The notes under the pieces: generated by a model
The model's database searches: none
What the model saw: the letters and a program-made list of their open reading frames with translations, nothing else
Told to the model about the DNA's origin: nothing
NCBI GenBank assembly: GCA_028753945.1
Contig: JAPNXP010000004.1
Coordinates: forward strand, 5,146,001 to 5,210,000
DNA from: Hexactinellida sp. DTS-2022
Taxonomy: Eukaryota > Porifera > Hexactinellida
Direction: 5' to 3'
DNA: 64,000 bases
Translations under genes and position numbers: made by a program
Shown here: piece by piece, positions 1 to 12,700 of the stretch
Layout of the letters: every line of letters begins with the position of its first letter
Position numbering within the stretch: the first letter of the stretch is position 1

Positions 1-557
1 TGTACAGACAATCATGCCATGGCATGACCACTCGTGTTAAATAGAAAACACAATATTTTTATAAGGATTCTATTGCAAATATTCTATTTATTAGAAAATA
101 GAATATTCAATTGAATATAATTTATAGTGTAACTGGATTTATGGACTTGTAAACTTTCACATTCAAATACATATGTGCCTTTGTATATTATTCAATGTTG
201 CAGACAGACTAATGAGCTCTGAACAAAAGGGAAAATAACGAAATTAGAATTCAATTTTTTTTTAAATCATTGACCTCCTTTCTTCCTAAGTCCCTTCACA
301 TGCAGCGTAAACAATACTCCCGAGTGTATCAAACGATTCTGTCATTGCTTAAATTATAGTCGCAAAATCGCAAAAAATTAGTATAAATTTACACTCTAAT
401 ATGTCTCAAAACCTGCACATACTTACCCCAGGCTTATATTAAGAAAATTAGTAATTAATTTTTTGGTTAATAAGTCGCATTAGAGCAGTGGTTTCCAACC
501 TGGGGTCGACACAAGATCTCAATTTGTATTACGATCAATGGGAGGGGTCTACTAATA
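1..557. other. AT-rich spacer with no recognised gene
   Basis: No convincing exon is seen on either strand. The phrase near 488-507 (gtggtttccaacctggggtc) resembles the end of the hAT-like element seen at 44921-45030, so a decayed copy may be here. Upstream exons of the ankyrin/kinase gene could lie here or left of the window, but none was recognised. Confidence 0.5.
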
Positions 558-728
558 CAGTAGAACCTCGTTAATACGAACACCAACGGACGGTCCAAAT
601 ATGTTCGTCTTATCCGGAATTCGTATTAACCGGAGTAATAGCCATTGTAGGGACCTAATTTTTTGTAATTATCTGTTCGTCTTATCCGGAATTCGTATAA
701 CCGTATTCCTACTAACGAGGTTCTACTG
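558..728. mobile_element. Family A pogo-like MITE
   Basis: The element begins CAGTAGAACCTCGTTAATAC and ends with the inverted form ACGAGGTTCTACTG, flanked by TA on both sides. The interior repeats the word TTATCCGGAATTCGTAT twice. It has no coding capacity. It ends 41 bp before the first ankyrin exon. Other full or partial A copies are at 4144-4302, 6505-6654, 28327-28510, 34668-34895, 45617-45782, 53872-54018 and 54044-54219. CAGT ends and TA sites match Tc1/mariner-pogo elements; the family assignment is inference. Confidence 0.8.
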
Positions 729-769
729 TATTTACTACAGGGTATGTATTTACTGCTGTTTATCTACAG

Positions 770-3700
770 AAATGAAAGACTCGAGAGCTAATACTCCCCT
801 ACACTACGCGACCCAGTCAGGAGACAGAGAGATAGTCGCGTGTCTGATTAGACACGGGGCTAATCCCAACGCAGTGGGGGACAGAGGATACACACCTCTA
901 CACATCTCAGTTAGTCCCAATTCAATATAATTTCCCAATTCAATATAATTTGATAAAAATATCGACAAGTTATCAGTTGACTAAATCGATTTGTTCCGTA
1001 GTTTGAGTTTGTTTAAGTTTTCAAGCATTTTGTCTGTCAGTGTTGTTATTTTCCCTGTTTCAATTTCTGTTTTACGGACTGTATTGAAATCCCTTTGTTT
1101 TGACGCTTTCACGTTGGTTCCAGTGTGCTTTATACTCAACTTAGAATCTGGAGTTTTACAGCTGTTCCTTGGTTCTTGTGTAGTGTTTCTAATCTGAGCT
1201 ATTTTCTCTTTGTTCGGCAAACTGCATTTACCTGTTTGCTTTCCTTTCTCTTCATTTGCTTTCCCCATGGTGACCTTTGACCCCGGGTTAGAATTAACAG
1301 CTGTTTGATAGCTGTCAGTGGAAGAACAGTTTGAGTTCGTATCTTCAGATTCTGAGCGCAATTCCTCCATAATGACATCACAGGATCTCTTCCTAATCAT
1401 CCACTTGTGTTCCTGCATTCTGCTAAGTTGTATTCTCTGAGCTGGACAGCTGTCTAGTATTGAGTATAGAATGCTAATACACTCGTCTGATATTATGTGT
1501 GGAAAGTTTAGGTTAAGATTCCTCTCATTTCCTTTCTTAGCAGTTAGCTCGTTCTCTGTGAATGGGAGTTTCCCTATAACCATTGCGTACAGTACAATTC
1601 CCATGCTCCAAATGTCTGAGAAAGTTGCTATATACGGTTTGCCATCTATTACTTCAGGTGCGGCATAGGCTAATGAACCACAATATGTATCACAACGTTT
1701 GTGACTGATCTGTGTTGAGAATCCGAAATCTGATATTTTGAGTTTGTAGTTCTTATCGATTAGTAAGTTCTCGCATTTCAGATCTCTATGAGCGTATCCA
1801 CTACTGTGTATGTATAACATTCCAGCGATTAAATCTATAAAGAAATGTTGTGCAATATCTTCTGTCAAATATTCCCTTGCGATTACGAAATCTAATAAAT
1901 CTCCACACTCTGCTAGATCCATAACAATGAATATGAATTTGTCGTTCATAACAACTTCGTGAGTTGCAACTACATTCGGATGGTTTAGGGAACGCATAAT
2001 TTCGATTTCGCGTTTTGTGAATTTCTCGATTATATCCTCTCCAGCTTTTTCTCTGTTTATAATCTTAACTGCTACATTTCTGTCTTCTTTTATAGAGCGG
2101 CCTTCTTTCACTTTTGCATATGCGCCTGCTCCAATCGTTTTATCGAGAATATAACCGAAAAAAGTGATCGGTTTGACTTCCTTCATCACAATTACTTCTT
2201 TCGGGACAGCGACCCCTGCTTGTGTTGAGTGATCGAATGACATTAAATATATTTGGATTACAATTGTGTCATTTCGCATTTCCTTATATACTCCCACGTA
2301 CTGCCTATTGCAGCTGGGAATCCTATTGGCTGTTGTGTGGAAGCGACCATTCTTATTGGCTTACACGGATATGAATTTATGATTGATTCTTATATGATTT
2401 GTTTACCTTTTTGTGTGTTTCAAATGGTATTTATATAAATACAGTAGACTCTTGTAAATAGGAACACCAGGGGACAGTCGAATTTGTTCGTATTATCCGG
2501 AAATTCGTTTTAACCGGAGTCACTTGCATGCATTTGTATAGGCTAGGGGAATTAACCTTGTACTCCTTAACTGATAATTCCCTTATCCGTGTCCATATTA
2601 ACAGATCTACTGTATTAGTTGTTTGTTTATAAGAACGTATTTATTTCCCCTGCACGTACGTATACAGGCTGTGAAGGGAACTGTTGAGCTAGCTGGCTTC
2701 CTATTAGGGAACGGAGCGGATATTCGTATTGTAGACGATGCTGGTAAGTAAGTGCTATAACAACATTTGTATAACTAATAACTCGACTGTTGCAATAGGT
2801 GACTCTGCTTACCAACTCGCTAGTACGGAAGGAATGAAGAGAAAACTCAAAGGTACAATACTCCTTGTAAAACAAGTCTATAAATCGGTTAATATTTTCA
2901 AACTCAACTTTGACTTACCATTTTCCTCATTAAACGGCTCCAAAAGCTCTTTAAATATTCACTTAATATTTTAAAACTCAAAATTGACTACCAATTTTCC
3001 TCATTAAATGGCTCCAAAAGCTCTTTAAATATTCACTTAATATTTTAAAACTCAAAATTGACTACCAATTTTCCTCATTAAATGGCTCCAAAAGCTCTTT
3101 AAATATTCACTTAATATTTTAAAACTCAAATTTGACTTACCAATTTTCCTCATTAAATGGCTCCAAAAGCTCTTTAAATATCCATTAATATTATAAATCT
3201 TTAATTGATAGAAGCCTGGACTGAAGCTACTCAGCTGGAGAGAACTGATTCGCAAATAACTATCACCCAAACCTGTCTCCTAGAAGAGACAGGGGCTAGG
3301 GGGACAGAGGAAACTGACGGACTTATTGACTCCCAACAAACGGACGGTATATTGTGCTATCAACTGAATGCAACCAACAGACATACAGGACAACAGGGAA
3401 ATGATAACGAGAACTACAATGGTAAGATGTGAACAAGTTGTAATAACAGTAGAACTTCGTTATATGAACACGGTTAATAAGGAATTCCGGTTAATACATA
3501 CAGTCGAAACCGGTTTTTTCTAACACCGGATTTTTCTAACTAACTATTTATTCTAAATGTGTAAGAAAATCTTAGTTTATTTTATTTTAAATCGGTTTAT
3601 TCTAACTATCGGATTAACTATATTTCCATGCAAAGAATTGGTTAGAAAATAATGGTTAATACGTACACTATTTCAGTCCCCTTCAAAGCTTTTCAATACA

Positions 3701-6700
3701 AATGACAAATGATATTTCTTATTACTAATTCCAATGAGGCGAACACATTTTGACGGTCACCTGGTTTTCGTGCTAACGAGGTTCTTACAAATAATAGTTT
3801 ATCTCATCTTCTAAATATGTGAAATACGTTTACGTTCACATATTACATATACAACTTTACTACATTTGGAATGTATTTGGGAAATGATCATGATTTCTAT
3901 AAATTTAATCTTTTTCGTAGTAACTAATTCCCATAGTATAAATGCTCCTCTCATTCAAAATGATTAGATGCTAACTTGGGAATTTAAACTAACTGCTAAT
4001 AGAGCATATTATTATTTTGCTACAGTATTAGAAAAATTGCTATTAGACAAGACACTATACACACCAGTATTTACGTATATCTTACACATACGAACGGAGT
4101 TATTATAGCCGACTTCGTTAGAACGGGATCACTGTAACTTGCTATTAGAGAACACCAACGGACGGTAAAAATTTGTTCGCTTTATCCGGAGTTCGCATTT
4201 ACCGGAGTAATACCCATTGAATAGCCCTGATTATGTAGAACTGTTTGTTCGTCTTATCTGGAAATTTGCATTAACCGTGTTCGTACTAACGAGGTTCTAC
4301 TGTATTTATATTGCTCGATTAGCAGTTATTTTATTGCTACATTATTTGAGAAATTCCTAATAGAGAACACTACTGTATTTACGTATATTATTATAATACC
4401 ATAGATACTAGTGGAGTTGCTATATCCGGCTTAGTGCCTACTGCTAGCAAGGGTCCCCCGCGGACCAATAGGAATGGGTACACCAGTGAGTCGCTCCTGG
4501 CAGAGAGTGGGGTCCGGGGCTCAGACGATGACGAGTGCTATTTGTACGGAGAGGATGAGGAGGGAATGGATCAGCTGAGAGTTCTTCCTAATCAGCTGTT
4601 GGCTGGGAGAGCAATGCGGGCAGCGGGTGAGTACAGGCTTTCTTTGTTAATTCCTGGTTAAAAGGTGATTAAAAATCCAGTACTAAAATTTTCGTCTTTT
4701 CTCATCAAACCAAAAATGACAAAATCAACGATGAAATTTTTCAAAGTTAATATACTAGTAGTAAGGCTCAGGCTTTCATCCAGGAAAAAAATCCAGGAAA
4801 AAAACAGGAAAAGTGAGTATTAGTACAGTGGATGCCGGATATAAGAAGTATACTGTATACTAATGAATTATGCCAAAATATGCCAAAACTCTTGAAAAAT
4901 GGCGTTTTCAGACAAATACCCCCAAAAAATTTTTTACAAACTTTTAGAGTTTAAATAAGTTATATTCAAATACATAATTTATCATATTCCTATAAGCAAT
5001 TCAGAATATATTAATACAACTTTGCTTGCAATACTGTATACTAATGATTATGCCAAAATATGCCAAAACTCTGATAAATGGCGTTTACCTGGGAAGGGGG
5101 TATACTACTAACTAATGTTTGTAACTTAATTAACTTTTGAACTGCCCTAATAGAAAATATTTTATCAAACAAATGCGACTTTTAAAGACAAATATGCTAA
5201 CGCTTAAATGGGTAACCTTTCACATAATTTACTGAACAGAAATACAGCTTGGATTGCAATATATTTTGGTTAAAATTCTTAATTGGCCAACCGTGACTTA
5301 GTTAAGTGGAGTCTAAGAGTACTATACATGCTATTTATAGGAAGTTCAGTTTTAGATTCAACTACCAATCTCCTATCTTCTCAAGAACAGATTTACAATC
5401 AGGTAATATAGTATTTATACAACCCAATAGGATTAGAATATTAGACATTGTTAATACAGTAAACTCCCGTTATAACGAAGTCGGATATAATGAAATACCC
5501 GTTTATACTATGTTATATACGTATATTCCCCAGACGGATAATGTAATTGAATTTTCGCCGCTTATAACGAAGTAATTAAAAGGTCCCTTGTACTTGTTAT
5601 AACGAGGTTGAATGTTTTAATTACAACTGTACTGTCAAATTATGTTTGTTTGTTGTATTACAGAAAAATCAGTATGCAGATTATGTGAATAACTACTCTA
5701 CAAAGAAGAAAGCTAGAAGAAATATGAAAAGTAATTATTTCCTAACTCCTTAACTAATCTTACTATTCTATTATTAATTAATGTGTTCATATTATTTGTA
5801 GGAAAACCAATGAAGCCTCCAACAGAGGATAAGCTTAAAGCGCTATCAATGCCTAAATACCCGAGGTATGTATGTCCCATATAACATATGTGTCCCATAT
5901 AACTACTTGAAATTTAACTGGTCAAAGTTGATCCACCCGGGAAACATTATATTTCGTTTTACATTGTTTTTATTCCTCATTTTTTGGTGTGATGAAAATA
6001 GACGACGAAAATTTTAGTGATGAAATTTTTTAAAGCACCTTTTTTCTGGAATTATTTTCATTGTTTGATAAAGATGGAAAATTTTACATATCCCAACATG
6101 ACAACCATTCTCTCTTTTAGAGGCACAAAGGAATTTGGTGTTCCTATGACTAGAGTATCAGATCCTACCGGCATCAACCAACCAAAACGCAATTTAGCTG
6201 CTACGTCACAAGATAATGTCCAGTGTGTTCAGTCTAACTCAAATATGATAGAAAATATTCGTAACAAACAACCCGAGTCACTTAGGCATAACAACAAATA
6301 TGAAACATCTGGGATTAATACAGGGTATAATAACGCAACCGGAAAGGTCAAAGGAATTCATTTTAAGTTGGGAAAAGAATCGAAATCTACTGTATTTGAT
6401 AGACTACATAAAACACCCATTAGGAATTTGAAACCTAATGCAAAGAGTGATGTTAATCTACTAGCACAGATACATGAAGGTAACAATGGAATTATATTTA
6501 CGTACAGTAGAACCTCGATAGAACTAACACGGTTAATTACGTTAATACGAATACTATTTCAGTCCCCTTCAAAGCCTTTTCACTACAAACAATATTGGTT
6601 AATACGAACTCATTTTGACGGTCCCGTGGTGTTCATATTAACGAGGTTCTATTGTACGATTTAGCATCTATATATTTCTATATTAAAATAGTTTATTCAT

Positions 6701-9700
6701 TAATGAATAATAATTCTGTTAAATGTAGTCAAGTTTTATTAGTAACAGGTAAATAAATACATCAGTAACAAAATGAATAGTAACCAACAACAAACTAGTA
6801 AATATAAACAACATTATTAGTACAAACACAAATAATATTTTTATTATTATTATCAACAGTTATTCCTCTTGGATTACTGTCACAAACTATTTTGTGTATT
6901 AACTGTCCTTCAATTGTAAATATTTGTATTGACTTACTTCTATAATCACTAACAATAATATTATTATTAAAATCAAAACACAAATAAATAGCACCAGTTC
7001 CATTATCTAACTTTATAAAACTTCTAATTATGTCACCTGATTTTGTGAATATATGTATATTATTAATCTTATTATTGTCTGCTACAAAAATGTTGTTATT
7101 GTTTATTTTCACATCACAGGGGTATTTGAGTATATCTTTTCCTATTTCTCTAACAAATTTCAATTCTGAATTTAAGACTGCTATTCTATTATTTCTACAA
7201 TCTGCCACTAACACCTCTCCATTTGTATCTACTGTTATGCCAGTAGGGAAAGCCAGTTCTATTATAGCACTCCGACAAACAAATTTATTGTTTGTTATTT
7301 GGAACTTAAATACAACATCCAGAACAAAATCACTAACAAACACCCATTTGTCAAAGAATGCTATGGAATAGGGATAAAGTAGTCGTCTCTTACCAAATTC
7401 CGCTATGAACTTACCAGTTGTTGAAAATATCTGAATTCTGCTATTATCCGTGTCAGCAATGTAAATACTCTCATTTCTGTAAAGAGCTAAACCACAAGGC
7501 AGGTCAAACTCTCCTTTCTTTTCTCCTTTCTTCCCGAATTTCCTGACAGGATAAATCCTATCTTTGTAATTTTCTGTTCCAAATCCCCTCAGCTGTTCCA
7601 GGAGAGATTCCAAACCCTCAGTACTGAATCTAGGGAAAGTGACCGGAGTTGTTTTTTCATATTTCTTCTGCTCATTTTCCAAATTCTTGATTTGATTCTC
7701 TTTCAGTATAATAATAGGATTCTTCTTTATACTCGCCTCCATGAGTTGTGAAATTAACTTTTGAATGTCTGACACTTGTTTTCTTCTTGTCTCTTCCTTG
7801 TTGAGATAGTCCAGCCTCATGTCATTCAGCTGGACTAGCAACTGGTCTCTCCTCTCAGTCGCTGTTCCAATTATTCTATCAAAGGTAGAACGGATCAGCT
7901 GTTCCACTTTAATGAAGGTGTTAATTGGTAGCTCGCTTTGTGGGAATCTTTCAGCCATTCGATTTGTTGTTTGTTGTTTTGTTTTATGATTAATCTCAGA
8001 TCCTGTCTGTATTTATACCAGTTAATATGTGGCATTATCAGAGGTGTCAAGTGGTGAAATAGAAAGTACAGTATTCACATTTCCCTGTACTCGACCACAG
8101 ATAATAATCATAAGGGAAGTGAGGTATTCTCTCACAGGAATACTCACGTGTTAGCTCAGATGGCTTTCAACATACAACTCAGTTCCTATTATAACTAGCC
8201 GCATTCCTTATAAGGATCTAGTTGCTATGATAATTCAGTATCAGTTTCATTGAACTATATGCTATTTTTGAAATTTAAGAAAGAGTTTGTTGTTATTAAT
8301 TTGGAGGTCATATATTGTTTACTATTGTTTATTTATTTGTTTACTTTATAGAACCAGAAGTGTCAAATCCTGCACAGGAATCTACTAAGCCTGTTGTTGT
8401 TAATTTCGGAGGAATTAAAGGGTTGGCAATTGGGGCAGCCGTTGTATTGGGAAACAACAAAGATAATAATCCATTGAGGTTTGTCTACAAATACATTAGA
8501 ACCTCGTTAATACGAACACGGTTAAATATGGAATTCCCCGTTAATACGAACATATTCCAGTCCCCTTCAATGCCTTTTCAATACAAATGATACCGGTTAA
8601 TTAATACGAATTTCGGAAAGGAGAACACATTTTGACGTTACCCTGGTGTTCGTACTAACGAGGTTATATGGTTTAACTGGGTTTCCGATTAATCGGGTAA
8701 AAGTGTATATAAACTGTCCCATTCAACTGAGTGTATATGTACAATACAGTGGATGCCGGTTGTAAGAACATCGTCGGGAACTGCATATAATGTTTTTATA
8801 ACCAACATGTTCTTATAACCGCCATAAATTATACAGGGTATATGGCAACCGTTTTCCAACATAGTGTTCTTATAACCGAAATATTCTTATAACCAGTATA
8901 AATTATATAGGTATATGGCAACCGTTTTCCAGTAGAATGTTCTCATAACCAACATGTTCTTATATCCGGCATCTATTGTACAGAGTTTAACAGAGTTCTA
9001 TTATTAGGTTCTTCTTGCTGGATATCAATCAGGTGCCAGAGAAAAGAAGAGCCGTTAATGATGTTGCTGTTAACAAACCGACAATAATAACAAACACAAA
9101 CAAACAAATACCAACCAAACCAATAAACCCAACTAGCCTAGCTGTTGTTGCACAAAAGTTTTCAAAGTAAATTCAGTTTATTTATTTATTTATTTAATTA
9201 TTTATTAATTTAATTATTTAGTTAGTTAATTTGTTTATTAGTTTATTAGTTTATTAATTTGTTTGTTAGCTACTTACTTATTTAGTTAATTAATTGGTTA
9301 CATACTTACTTAGTTACGTAGTTAGTTAGTATTTAGACTGGCTGACTTTATTCCTGTACTATTATTATTCATCCCTTCCTAAGGCCCGTACAAGGACTGC
9401 ATCTCAACCTGCAGACTGCCCGTAAGCCCACACAGAGTGACTCTACCGTATACAACCTTAAGACTCCGGCTGAGGAGCTAGCTCTGCTGGAGCTACAGAG
9501 ATCTAACACTACTCAAGTAGAGTCTGCAATGCTAGATGCAGATACTAAGCCAGATAGGTAAGCAACATAACTTAATTAGCATAAACAATATAACTTAATT
9601 TATAATAGTAAAGGAGCCGTAAACTTTCTAAAATGCAAATTTTATTTCTGTAAATGTAAAAATTTTTAAACTGTCTTTACTTATTAAAAGTCAATTTTGT

Positions 9701-12700
9701 AAGCTGTAGATTTTTAATTTTCTAATAATTTTTATTTAATTTTTTTAATTTTTTAATTAAAAAAACTGTCTACTTATTTATATCAATTTGTAAGCTGTAG
9801 ATTTTTAATTTATTAATATATAATTTTCTAATAATTTCCATTTTATTATTTTATTTTGAAATTCAAATAAACTGTATTTACTCTCTATATCTCTTCCAGT
9901 CCCATTGAGTATCAAGAAGACCCCGTAGAGCCACATTCCCCAGTCGGGTCCCCCTCTCCCCTCTCCCCTCCCCCCGAGAGGCCCCCTACCCCCCTAGGCG
10001 CCGCCCCCTCTCACTTCATTCTGCCGCGAGTTTCGCAATCCCCTCAGCTGGTCAGGTCCAGACACAGCTCATTCATAGAGAATTCCATTAGCCAATCTGC
10101 GTCGCTAAGGAAGAGCTCTCAGGATACAGCAGACACGTTTCTGCCGCCCATCAGTCCGGGCAGATCCATTTCTAATCCCGAGAAACACTCCTCTCTCAGA
10201 CCGAGGTACCTAGCTAGTAGTTATAACACAGTATAACGTACCCCTAGGGAATGAGATAAATACGTATCATCCGAGTGTAAAAAACTATAATATCTCTGAA
10301 ATGTAGTGGGATAAATTGAACTTCCAACACAATAAGGGTCGTTACCTTCCGAAACACCTTTCTCAAATGGTTTAACACCTTTATAGTATTTATGAAGTGC
10401 CGAAAAATCTAAAATTACAGCTGTGCCGAAGTTCCTTTAAAGGCACTATATTTTGGTGGTTGGTGGATTGATAATGCCGAGTTTACCCTACATAGACTAC
10501 ATACTGCTTTATAAACTTTGTAAAATTCATTAGTATCTACTCGTTCGAACACTATTTCATCCCCTTCAAAGCCTTTTCAATACAAATTATTTTGGTTAAT
10601 ACGAATTCCGGATAAGTTGAACCTATATGACGGTCCCCTGGTGTCCTACTAACGAAGTTCTATTTATAGATCTAAATCATCTGACTGCATAAGTTTATCG
10701 AAGAGTCTCACTTCAATAAATCTCAGATCAAATCAGGGCACCGAATTAGACATAGACGATTCTATTTTCTGTCGCTGCACCCCTCAAACCCATCGAACAG
10801 CTGTTTCTCCTCTGGGATCAGCTGTTTCTCCTATCTCCAGCAGAGACAAGGGATCAGCTGTTTCTCCTCTCTCCAGCAGAGACAAGGGATCAGCTGTTTC
10901 TCCTATCTCCAGCAGAGACAAGGGATCAGCTGTTTCTCCTCTCTCCAACAGAGACAAGGGATCAGCTGTTTCTCCTCTCTCCAACAGAGACAAGGGATCA
11001 GCTGTTTCTCCTATCTCCAGCAGAGACAAGGGATCAGCTGTTTCTCCTCTCTCCAACAGAGACAAGGGATCAGCTGTTTCTCCTCTCTCCAACAGAGACA
11101 AGGGATCAGCTGTTTCTCCTATCTCCAGCAGAGACAAGGGATCAGCTGTTTCTCCTCTCTCTAACAGAGACAAGGGATCAGCTGTTTCTCCTCTCTCCAG
11201 CAGAGACAAGGGATCAGCTGTTTCCCCTCTCTCCAGCAGAGACAAGGGATCAGCTGTTTCTCCTCTCTCCAGCAGAGACAAGGGATCAGCTGTTTCTCCT
11301 CTCTCCAGCAGAGACAAGGGATCAGCTGTTTCTCCTCTCTCCAGCAGAGACAAGGGATCAGCTGTTTCTCCTCTCTCCAGCAGAGACAAGGGATCAGCTG
11401 TTTCTCCTCTCTCCAGCAGAGACAAGGGATCAGCTGTTTCTCCTCTCTCCAGCAGAGACAAGGGATCAGCTGTTTCTCCTCTCTCCAGCAGAGACAAGGG
11501 ATCAGCTGTTTCTCCTCTCTCCAGCAGAGACAAGGGATCAGCTGTTTCTCCTCTCTCCAGCAGAGACAAGGGATCAGCTGTTAATCAGTGTGGAGAAGAT
11601 GACGTTATTATGCAGGCTATGAACTCTCCTAAAATGAGAGATATTTCTTCTCCGATCCCTTCTCTGCTGAGGACCGCTGCTTCGAGGCAATCTGTGAGTT
11701 TATACCAGTATTTCCTCCAAGGATTTTTTCGGGGTACCCCCCGAAAAATTCGCATTTTTTTCCCTAGACCCCCCGAAAAAAGTCGTGTTTTATCAATGTC
11801 CCTGAAATTAGAGGGTATTAAGCCGACCAATTTGATATAAATAAATTGCTTTTTCTACTCAAAATATTAGATAAATTTCATTTTTAAAGTATTAAACAAC
11901 AAATTAAACATTAAATACTCGCTTGGTGAATTAAAATACTTTCCCAATACGTAGATCAATATACAGTTTGCTATTAGAGCCATAGCTATTACGCCACTCT
12001 ATTAGCTTTTAACTTATTTCCTATCATAGATTGTCCAGAAGCCCATGCTAGCCTCTATCGAGTTGGATCAGATATCTCCCTCCAGAAGGAAGTCCTTTCC
12101 CTCCATCAGTCTCAGTCCTGTGGACCTCCCTCACAGATCTATCGGGTCTCTCTCGGACAACGAGGTTCCTCTCTGTCCCTCTGTCCCGGAGATAGAGAGG
12201 GAAGCGGTTAATAGCGAGGTTAGTTACTTAGGTAGTTAGTTAATTAATTAATTAATTAATAGCGAGGTGAGTTAGCTAGTTAGTTAGGTAGTTAATTACT
12301 TAGTTACCTGCATAATCCGACGTTACTTTGACCCGATTAAGCGGAGAAATCGAATAACCGAAAATATTTTAATTCCGTCTTTTATTCTAACCGGCATGTT
12401 CTTATAACCGACATAAATTATACAGGGTATATGGCAACCGTTTTCCAACATAGTGTGCTTATATCCGATATGTTCTTATAACCGGTGTGCTTATATCCGA
12501 CATCTACTGTATTACATATATTATTAATTACATAATATGTTGCCATTGGTTAGAAAAACTGGTTTCGACTGTATTTCTTATTAGTGTATTATTACCATAC
12601 CTGTTGCCATTAGGAGATAGTATCGGTGCTAGGCAAGTCCCGCAGCAGACTGACTAACAAGTCGTGTCTCACGCCCTCCCTCCCCTCCCCCCTGTCCGCC

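Noticed and set aside
1199-1381. Small Lys/Gln-rich protein overlapping the TSSK-like gene
   Set aside because: It is another frame of the kinase tail and has no independent support.
5306-5575. 89-residue protein starting [11 protein letters not shown]
   Set aside because: Only 5341-5402 is coding, in another frame, as exon 6 of the ankyrin/kinase gene; the remainder is a MITE.
10784-11569. 261-residue periodic protein on the minus strand
   Set aside because: The plus-strand frame runs through the array and its flanks between two phase-matched splice sites; the antisense frame ends in unrelated sequence soon after the array.
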